Below, piece by piece: positions 6,654 through 10,339 of a stretch of DNA of 10,339 nucleotides (the first letter of the stretch is position 1; each line of letters starts with the position of its first letter). The stretch is from Candidatus Campbellbacteria bacterium CG22_combo_CG10-13_8_21_14_all_36_13 (GTDB taxonomy: Bacteria; Patescibacteriota; Minisyncoccia; Phycocordibacterales; PCTT01). The stretch covers positions 249 through 10,587 of the forward strand of contig PCTT01000015.1 of assembly GCA_002771585.1 (NCBI GenBank). The letters are read 5' to 3'. A program made the translations under genes and the position numbers. The notes beneath the pieces are model-generated. The model did no database searches. It was not told the origin of the DNA and was given only the letters and a program-made list of their open reading frames with translations.

Positions 6654-6832
6654 AGTTTGAAAATTAATACATTTAGAAATTGTTTGAAAATCCGTCGAAA
6701 TGGATTCATCCGGGCGGATTGAAAATTGTAAACCTGTCCGTCCCTGCCTACCGTAAGGCAGGCGGGTTGAAAATTCAGAAATGTACTTTACAAACCCGCC
6801 CAAGGCGGGCAAGCTTTATAAACTTTACAAAC
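6641..6832. repeat. Intergenic island of GC palindromes and TTGAAAATT repeats
   Basis: The gene-poor spacer between thrS and the SGNH gene is not random sequence. TTGAAAAT(T) occurs four times in one orientation (from 6657, 6684, 6719 and 6767); the third and fourth follow GGGCGGA or GGCGGG directly. Two GC hairpins sit among them: CCTGCCT/AGGCAGG (6743-6749 with 6756-6762) and CCCGCC/GGCGGG (6795-6800 with 6804-6809). An 11-bp direct repeat, ACTTTACAAAC, flanks the second hairpin (6785-6795 and 6822-6832). This resembles interspersed REP-like elements. The open frames through it are low-complexity and I do not call a gene. Confidence 0.6.
6795..6809 (-). terminator. Possible weak terminator of the tspO-SGNH unit
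   Basis: On the minus strand, CCCGCC-TTG-GGCGGG forms a 6-bp GC stem 26 nt past the SGNH stop, followed by only TTTG. The short T-tract makes it a weak terminator. It may instead be one unit of the repeat island. Confidence 0.35.
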
Positions 6833-6835
6833 TTT

Positions 6836-7573
6836 CTACTCAATCAATCCCTTCTCCTCAACCACCCTTTTTATCTCCTTATACCAAAGCGAATATCCGT
6901 AGTCATTCAAATGCAATCCGTCTCTTGCATAAATATCTTCTCCTGTTGGATTAAATTCTTCGTCGCCTTTTTTCCTATATAAATCTATATAATACACTCC
7001 TTCTTTTTGGGCTGTTCTCAAAAAAACATCACGAGCTTTTCTAGACCAATAGTCATAAAAATTACTCACAGGCCAAGGAAAAAATCTTGTGGCCCCAACA
7101 TTACCAACCGCAAGCCAAATTATTTTATCTGATTTACGTTTTGCAGCTTCTACCGCCCTGATCGCGTCATTTTCAATATTTTGAAATTCATGAAGTCTAA
7201 GCACGTCATTGGCTCCTATCTGCATCACTACCAAATCATATCTACCATCATCACTGTCAAGCATATCTGCAAACTCACCAAGTTTCATTCCGTTTTTAGA
7301 TAAATTACGTACTTCATACATAGGATAATCTGAAGCAAAAAGACCAGAAGTGGAAAATCTTGGTTCGCTTGCGCCGGTTCCAAATACAGTTGAATCTCCA
7401 GCAAATAAAACACTTCCCACTTCCTCGTCTATAATATTTTCAAATTTTATTGTACTGTTTGCAATACCCTCACCTATTTGCATATGCGACCATATCTGCA
7501 CAAAAACAGACAAGGTTGCCAAAAGTACCAAAAACCCTAACGCCTTCAATCCTATTAATATTTTTTTCCACAT
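6836..7573 (-). CDS. Membrane-anchored SGNH/GDSL-family hydrolase
   Basis: A 245-aa esterase-type hydrolase, probably acting outside the membrane. Residues about 5-27 form one hydrophobic helix after MWKK, with no obvious cleavage site, so it likely stays anchored. The SGNH blocks are in order: FAGDS with nucleophile S61; an NG at 94-95 that may supply the block II glycine; GAND at 120-123 with N122; and DGLH at 218-221 giving the D218/H221 pair. The set is complete, so activity is likely. Family members deacylate lipids, glycans or peptidoglycan; the substrate here cannot be told. It lies 28 nt after tspO on the same strand. The only -10-like sequence is 3 nt from the ATG, too near to use, so co-transcription with tspO is likely. 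No clear Shine-Dalgarno precedes the start. Confidence 0.88.
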   Translation of the reverse strand: MWKKILIGLKALGFLVLLATLSVFVQIWSHMQIGEGIANSTIKFENIIDEEVGSVLFAGDSTVFGTGASEPRFSTSGLFASDYPMYEVRNLSKNGMKLGEFADMLDSDDGRYDLVVMQIGANDVLRLHEFQNIENDAIRAVEAAKRKSDKIIWLAVGNVGATRFFPWPVSNFYDYWSRKARDVFLRTAQKEGVYYIDLYRKKGDEEFNPTGEDIYARDGLHLNDYGYSLWYKEIKRVVEEKGLIE

Positions 7574-7601
7574 ATTATTTTAAGAGTTCCAAAGATTTGA
7601 T

Positions 7602-8072
7602 TTAATTAAGAATTACAATCGCAACATTTAGCATTGTCGCAAATGCCACCCATAAAAAATACGGGATTAGAAGATATGCTGATATTCTAAAATCATTCCA
7701 AAACCTTTTTATCAATAAAAAGATTGTGTATAGAAGTCCAATTATTATCGCCAAAGCCAGTGTTGGATTGTGAAAACCAAAGAAAACTATTGACCACAAA
7801 GAGTTTAATAGTAAATTTAAAACAAAAAGTTTGAATATATCTTTTTGATATCTTGTATTTAATCCTTTTTTCCAAAATAAATACAACGAAACCGCCATCA
7901 ATAAATACAAGAGAGACCAGACTGGTCCAAAAACCCAATTGGGTGGATTAAATGATGGTTTATTCACAAATTGATACCAGGCATCAATCTGACTCATTGT
8001 AAAAAAAGATCCAATAAATCCAGCACCATAAGACATTGTGAGCGCTAACAAAAGTTTCAACTTATCATTCAT
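7602..8072 (-). CDS. tspO: TspO/MBR family membrane protein
   Basis: A 156-aa protein of the tryptophan-rich sensory protein / mitochondrial benzodiazepine receptor family. These five-helix membrane proteins bind tetrapyrroles, and in some bacteria they affect porphyrin handling or stress responses. The diagnostic motif NKPSFNPPNWVFGPVW spans 37-52, following W32. A second family segment, NLLLNSLWS, is at 86-94, and PYFLWVAFATMLN ends the last helix (137-149). Hydrophobic helices fall near 5-25, 50-67, 80-100, 104-122 and 131-154. The length is normal for bacterial members. The start follows an extended -10 ending 7 nt upstream, so the mRNA is probably leaderless. The SGNH gene follows 28 nt later. 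No heme-synthesis gene is in the window, so its ligand and role are open. Confidence 0.93.
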   Translation of the reverse strand: MNDKLKLLLALTMSYGAGFIGSFFTMSQIDAWYQFVNKPSFNPPNWVFGPVWSLLYLLMAVSLYLFWKKGLNTRYQKDIFKLFVLNLLLNSLWSIVFFGFHNPTLALAIIIGLLYTIFLLIKRFWNDFRISAYLLIPYFLWVAFATMLNVAIVILN

Positions 8073-8079
8073 ATAAAAT

Positions 8080-8088
8080 ATTATAGCA
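8080..8088 (-). promoter_or_regulatory. Extended -10 promoter of tspO
   Basis: On the minus strand TGCTATAAT (8088 to 8080) is a perfect extended -10. It ends 7 nt before the tspO ATG, predicting a leaderless mRNA. It starts within the last T of the preceding gene's hairpin tail. A -35 would fall in that hairpin's loop. Confidence 0.7.
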
Positions 8089-8124
8089 AAATCCCCGCCG
8101 AATTTGTAAGATTCAGCGGGGATT
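8088..8124 (-). terminator. Hairpin overlapping the stop codon of the ART-like gene
   Basis: On the minus strand AATCCCCGC pairs perfectly with GCGGGGATT, and four more pairs (one T-G wobble) continue inward around a 9-nt loop. This gives a 13-bp stem at 8112-8124 with 8090-8102. The 5' arm contains the last codons and the TGA stop. The T-run is short (4). The wobble pair is a C-A mismatch on the other strand, which supports minus-strand use. Confidence 0.6.
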
Positions 8125-8574
8125 ATATTCCTCTATTTTTCGGACGAGATCAGCAGATGTCACCGAAACAACTGCTACAGGAAAAACTGACACAAGCGAG
8201 ATATACTCAGCAACTTTTCCTTCTCTCTTATTAAAATCAGAAAACTCAAGCACGTGCACAAAACCAGAAAGTTCATCGAGCGAGCTTAACACATTTGATG
8301 TTGCTGACAGGCGAACATTAATTCTGCCATTTCCGTTTGTGCAATCAAAAGAAGTCCTGAATTCTCCTCTGATTCTACTTTTGTCCATTATTGCCATAAA
8401 AATAGCAATGTCTGGAACATTGGTTGCAAATACCGCGGGAGTGCCGTCTTTCTCCATAAGACCAGTCTGGTGGTTGCGTGTGTAGGCCTGCCTTGGTTCA
8501 AGCTCTTTTAGTTTTAAACTAGAACCATGGAATAGATACCTACCGCTTTCAGCGAGCATACGAATTAGTGACAT
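8113..8574 (-). CDS. Small protein with a possible ADP-ribosyltransferase-like fold
   Basis: A 153-aa soluble protein with no signal peptide. Three spaced motifs recall the H-Y-E layout of PARP/diphtheria-toxin-like ADP-ribosyltransferases. YLFHGSS (13-19) gives the first-strand His-Gly (H16). PAVFATN (46-52) followed by a helix resembles the second motif, with F49 where Tyr is usual. AEYISLVSVFPVAVVSV (122-138) carries E123 in the place of the catalytic Glu. FVHVLEFSDF (105-114) matches a segment I recall from small HGS/FAT proteins of phages and bacteria. This is pattern recognition, not a database match. It might be an inactive relative, a modification enzyme or a toxin; no antitoxin-like partner adjoins it. 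A consensus promoter and a GGAG site support the ATG at 8574. Confidence 0.7.
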   Translation of the reverse strand: MSLIRMLAESGRYLFHGSSLKLKELEPRQAYTRNHQTGLMEKDGTPAVFATNVPDIAIFMAIMDKSRIRGEFRTSFDCTNGNGRINVRLSATSNVLSSLDELSGFVHVLEFSDFNKREGKVAEYISLVSVFPVAVVSVTSADLVRKIEEYNPR

Positions 8575-8579
8575 TTTTT

Positions 8580-8583
8580 CTCC
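8580..8583 (-). promoter_or_regulatory. Ribosome binding site of the ART-like gene
   Basis: GGAG lies 5 nt before the ATG at 8574. It is one of only two convincing Shine-Dalgarno sites in the window and fixes this start. Confidence 0.75.
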
Positions 8584-8614
8584 GAATTTTGTGGAACAAT
8601 TCTTACCCTGTAAA

Positions 8615-8642
8615 ATAGTACATTAAAAATCAATTTTGTCAA
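8615..8642 (-). promoter_or_regulatory. Consensus promoter of the ART-like gene
   Basis: On the minus strand a perfect TTGACA (8642-8637), a 16-bp spacer and TACTAT (8620-8615) form the best -35/-10 pair in the window. The expected start near 8608 gives a leader of about 34 nt with a Shine-Dalgarno. The -35 shares bases with the T-tract of the upstream gene's terminator. Confidence 0.75.
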
Positions 8643-8675
8643 AAAACCCCATCCGTTTTGAAACGGATGGGGTTT
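8641..8675 (-). terminator. Intrinsic terminator of the SurA-like gene
   Basis: A perfect 14-bp stem (8644-8657 with 8662-8675) with a 4-nt loop is built on CCCCATCCG / CGGATGGGG. On the minus strand it runs into TTTTTT (8646-8641). It begins 13 nt after the SurA-like stop. Confidence 0.9.
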
Positions 8676-8688
8676 AAAGAAATCAAAA

Positions 8689-9411
8689 TTACTCTGTAGT
8701 TTCTGGTGTCGTAGAAGCAGTATCTGTGACAAGAAGTATTTCTACTGTCGCTTTGTCTCTCAATGATTGAACAAACGCATTAACAGCAGTCTGTTGCTTT
8801 GTCGCAATCACCTGTGCAGAAACCTGATCCTTCACTTCCTCTAATGGTGGTAAGTCTGTTTGAGTAGCCTTTGCTTGATCATACAAAGCTTGTATCTCTT
8901 CATCTGTTGCTGTAATACCTGTCACATCAACATTACTCTTTAGGTAAGCCTGTATAGTAAGCTGGTTCGTAATATTCTCTCTCAATTGAGCTTCTGTAAG
9001 ATTTGCAGATGTTAACTGTTCCTGAAAAGCTTCTGGAGTTCCTGCTTGTGTAACAAGAGCTTGATATTGAGCCTCAATCTCTTCAGCTGTTGGTTTTATA
9101 CCAGCTTTTGCAATCTCTTGATTAACAATTTCGTTATTAATTAAATCGTTAAGAACTTGTGTTTCAATTTGCTTCTTTATTTCTGGGTTTTCAACATCAA
9201 CACCCTGTCCCTTAAAATTTGTAATTGAAGTTGCAAGCTGAGCCTCGTATGTTGATTTTAATATATCAACTCCGTTCACAACAGCAGCAACATTGCTTTC
9301 TTCCATAGCATCACCGTTCCCCCCTTTGCCAGTAAAGAATACTCCATAAACTACAAGCCCAAGGACGACCAAAAGTGCTACTACGATACCAATTAATTTA
9401 CTTTTACTCAT
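8689..9411 (-). CDS. Membrane-anchored SurA N-terminal-like chaperone without a PPIase domain
   Basis: A 240-aa protein with one N-terminal helix (about 6-26) after MSKSK and no lipobox, so it is probably anchored with the rest outside the membrane. From about 41, VAAVVNGVDILKSTYE begins a SurA-N-like chaperone region. Helical segments rich in Gln, Glu and Asn follow to about 215, including IETQVLNDLINNEIVNQEI and TEAQLRENITNQL. This is the layout of the peptide-binding part of SurA/PrsA/PpiD foldases, but no parvulin catalytic domain follows. It is therefore likely a holdase or a PPIase-free variant. The tail is Thr-rich (TDTASTTPETTE). The gene has its own terminator. The nearest promoter is GTGGCA-17-TATTAT, ending 13 nt before the ATG, and no Shine-Dalgarno is visible. 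SurA-N assignment is by pattern. Confidence 0.82.
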   Translation of the reverse strand: MSKSKLIGIVVALLVVLGLVVYGVFFTGKGGNGDAMEESNVAAVVNGVDILKSTYEAQLATSITNFKGQGVDVENPEIKKQIETQVLNDLINNEIVNQEIAKAGIKPTAEEIEAQYQALVTQAGTPEAFQEQLTSANLTEAQLRENITNQLTIQAYLKSNVDVTGITATDEEIQALYDQAKATQTDLPPLEEVKDQVSAQVIATKQQTAVNAFVQSLRDKATVEILLVTDTASTTPETTE

Positions 9412-9424
9412 GATACGTTACTTA

Positions 9425-9453
9425 ATAATAAATGTAGCATTATTCACTGCCAC
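9425..9453 (-). promoter_or_regulatory. Probable promoter of the SurA-like gene
   Basis: On the minus strand GTGGCA (9453-9448), a 17-bp spacer and TATTAT (9430-9425). The predicted start near 9418 leaves only 6-7 nt of leader, too short for a Shine-Dalgarno. Confidence 0.45.
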
Positions 9454-9480
9454 AGTATGTTAATACCAATGTATTGTAAC

Positions 9481-9525
9481 AAAAAAGGACAACTGTTGTG
9501 ACAATAAAAGTCTTGACATGTCCTT
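9481..9525 (-). terminator. Possible terminator of the 72-aa membrane protein gene
   Basis: On the minus strand AAGGACA (9525-9519) pairs with TGTCCTT (9491-9485) and a T6 run follows (9486-9481). The 27-nt loop makes it a weak hairpin, but it sits 24 nt after the stop in the right orientation. Confidence 0.4.
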
Positions 9526-9549
9526 AAAAAGAAGTTTTTTTATTGTTTT

Positions 9550-9768
9550 TTATAATTTATCTATCTCTTTTAGGTCTTTGTCAGGGATATATAGGATAAG
9601 AAGACCAATAACTATACCACCTAGGGCCGTCCAAACGTGGCTCTTGTCAAAAAATACTATGTCTATTTCATCTAGTATATACCACACACCACGCCATATC
9701 ATGACAAGCCCAACAACGATAAATAATTCGCTAGTAAAATATTTTAAAAGATGTTTTCGCTTTTTCAT
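9550..9768 (-). CDS. Small two-helix membrane protein (72 aa)
   Basis: A short integral membrane protein with two hydrophobic segments (about 14-32 and 44-62). The basic N-terminus MKKRKHLLK suggests it faces the cytoplasm, as would the charged tail DKDLKEIDKL. A conserved-looking WRGVWYILD (25-33) sits at the end of helix 1, and a glycine-rich GGIVIG lies in helix 2. Proteins with this WRGxWxxLD pattern are, to my recollection, frequent unnamed proteins in Parcubacteria-type genomes; no function is known to me. TATAAT copies ending 8 and 13 nt before the ATG predict a leaderless or near-leaderless mRNA. The hydrophobicity pattern and promoter make it more likely real than the overlapping plus-strand frame. 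Confidence 0.75.
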   Translation of the reverse strand: MKKRKHLLKYFTSELFIVVGLVMIWRGVWYILDEIDIVFFDKSHVWTALGGIVIGLLILYIPDKDLKEIDKL

Positions 9769-9776
9769 ATGTGATA

Positions 9777-9810
9777 ATTATATTATATAAAATATAAGAG
9801 AAAATGTACA
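9777..9810 (-). promoter_or_regulatory. Promoter region of the 72-aa gene
   Basis: Two overlapping TATAAT boxes occur on the minus strand (9787-9782 and 9782-9777), ending 13 and 8 nt before the ATG. The farther one has TGTACA (9810-9805) at 17 bp as a 4/6 -35. ATGTAC occurs twice upstream (9804-9809 and 9822-9827), a possible regulator site. Confidence 0.45.
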
Positions 9811-9861
9811 AAAAGCCTAACATGTACGAGAGACAGCAATACAAAGATAATTCGGATTCCC

Positions 9862-9899
9862 AAAAAAGAAAAAGCCCCACAGAAGACGCGGGACTTTTT
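9862..9899 (-). terminator. Intrinsic terminator of the 111-aa gene
   Basis: On the minus strand AAAAAGTCCC pairs with GGGGCTTTTT through one T-G wobble (9899-9890 with 9878-9869), and the T-rich tail continues as CTTTTTT. The wobble would be a C-A mismatch on the plus strand, so it serves the minus-strand gene ending at 9932. Confidence 0.8.
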
Positions 9900-9931
9900 G
9901 TTCGGTTGGATGGGTTCTGAAAACATAGCCA

Positions 9932-10267
9932 TTACTCAAAAACACCAACCTCATTCGCTTTTTTAAGCCTTTCAAGAAGATCGTCCGCAAAATGAATAAT
10001 TCTGTCTCCAGGAAGGTCGTAGTCTATACAAAAATCAAATAACGGAGTACTTCCAATAAGTATGTGGTAAAAAACATAGCCAGACAAATCTAGGTTTCCA
10101 AAACTTTTTTTGAGTTCGGGAATTAAAATATCGTAAAATGAAACTCCAAAATCTGAATTTTCAGTTCTGAATACCCCTTGTTTTATGCAATTTCTCGATT
10201 CAGCGAATAATTGTTTGTACAGCTCATTCATTTTGACCACTCTTTCTTCCGATACTTCTACAATCAT
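9932..10267 (-). CDS. Uncharacterised 111-aa protein
   Basis: I do not recognise this family. It is a soluble, acidic, helix-rich protein with no signal peptide or membrane helix. Visible features are a charged N-terminal helix (SEERVVKMNELYKQLFAES), a hydrophobic and aromatic centre (LSGYVFYHILIGSTPLFDF) and a final amphipathic helix (FADDLLERLKKANEV). No catalytic motif is evident. GAGG lies 9 nt before the ATG at 10267, a usable Shine-Dalgarno that favours this start over Met13. A good terminator follows the stop. It appears to be a single-gene unit unlinked in function to its neighbours. An adaptor or regulator role would be only a guess. Confidence 0.75.
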   Translation of the reverse strand: MIVEVSEERVVKMNELYKQLFAESRNCIKQGVFRTENSDFGVSFYDILIPELKKSFGNLDLSGYVFYHILIGSTPLFDFCIDYDLPGDRIIHFADDLLERLKKANEVGVFE

Positions 10268-10276
10268 TTTCGTTCG

Positions 10277-10280
10277 CCTC
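10277..10280 (-). promoter_or_regulatory. Ribosome binding site of the 111-aa gene
   Basis: GAGG within AAGAGGCG, 9 nt before the ATG on the minus strand. It supports the start at 10267. Confidence 0.55.
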
Positions 10281-10314
10281 TTATTGTGTTAGGTTTAATG
10301 GCTTTCCTAAAATT

Positions 10315-10323
10315 AAAATAGCA
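10315..10323 (-). promoter_or_regulatory. Possible extended -10 for the 111-aa gene
   Basis: TGCTATTTT (10323 to 10315) resembles the tspO extended -10. It would give a leader of about 41 nt holding the Shine-Dalgarno. A -35 would lie beyond the window edge, so this is tentative. Confidence 0.35.
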
Positions 10324-10339
10324 CACATGATAAGAATGT

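Noticed and set aside
6785..6832. Target-site duplication of an insertion (ACTTTACAAAC twice)
   Set aside because: The enclosed segment is only about 26 bp with one short hairpin and no element ends, so I treat it as part of the repeat island.
6588..6982. Open frames on both strands across the thrS-SGNH spacer
   Set aside because: They are translations of GC palindromes, the thrS terminator and the antisense of the SGNH gene, without supporting signals.
9518..9790. Plus-strand 90-aa open frame opposite the 72-aa gene
   Set aside because: The minus-strand frame has a coherent two-helix membrane protein with promoter, while this one lacks start signals and protein-like pattern.
1..10339. Recoded UGA (as in Gracilibacteria/Absconditabacteria)
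   Set aside because: TGA ends the ART-like gene at a sensible place and no gene here has in-frame TGA.

Overview
The window looks like a chromosomal segment from a small-genome, AT-rich bacterium. The closest fit is the Candidate Phyla Radiation (Patescibacteria, Parcubacteria-like). This is inference from three things: the shortened ThrRS, the run of unlinked housekeeping genes with tiny orphan membrane proteins, and the TASTTPE-style tail on a SurA-like protein. TAA, TAG and TGA all serve as stops, so the code is the standard bacterial one. I see no tRNA, rRNA, CRISPR array, transposase or phage module.

Layout. Positions 1-463 (minus) hold the N-terminal three quarters of RNase HII (rnhB), cut by the window edge. 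It diverges from dnaE (622-3807, plus), the replicative DNA polymerase III alpha subunit. Next come two small tandem paralogs of unknown function (3877-4239 and 4367-4774, plus), each with its own promoter, G-poor leader and GC-rich terminator. thrS (4848-6605, plus), threonyl-tRNA synthetase, closes the plus-strand half. A 230-bp repeat-rich spacer (6606-6835) separates it from the minus-strand half. That half, in transcription order, holds a 111-aa unknown protein (10267-9932), a 72-aa two-helix membrane protein (9768-9550), a membrane-anchored SurA-N-like chaperone (9411-8689), a small protein that may have an ADP-ribosyltransferase fold (8574-8113), and a two-gene unit of TspO/MBR (8072-7602) and an anchored SGNH hydrolase (7573-6836).

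How it works together. rnhB and dnaE both serve replication and thrS serves translation, but most genes look like separate transcription units. The strongest theme is regulatory compactness. At rnhB, dnaE, thrS, tspO and the 72-aa gene, a TATAAT-like -10 box ends only 7-9 nt before the ATG. This implies leaderless or nearly leaderless mRNAs without a Shine-Dalgarno site. Only the putative ART-like gene and the 111-aa gene show a convincing Shine-Dalgarno. Terminators and next-gene promoters are packed together or overlap at 8637-8675 and 8080-8124.

Most worth a second look: the duplicated small-gene cassettes (3808-4820), the leaderless promoter pattern, the ART-like protein, the paired dyads between rnhB and dnaE, and the GC-palindrome repeat island after thrS. 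I did not find a clear new multi-gene defence or mobile system.
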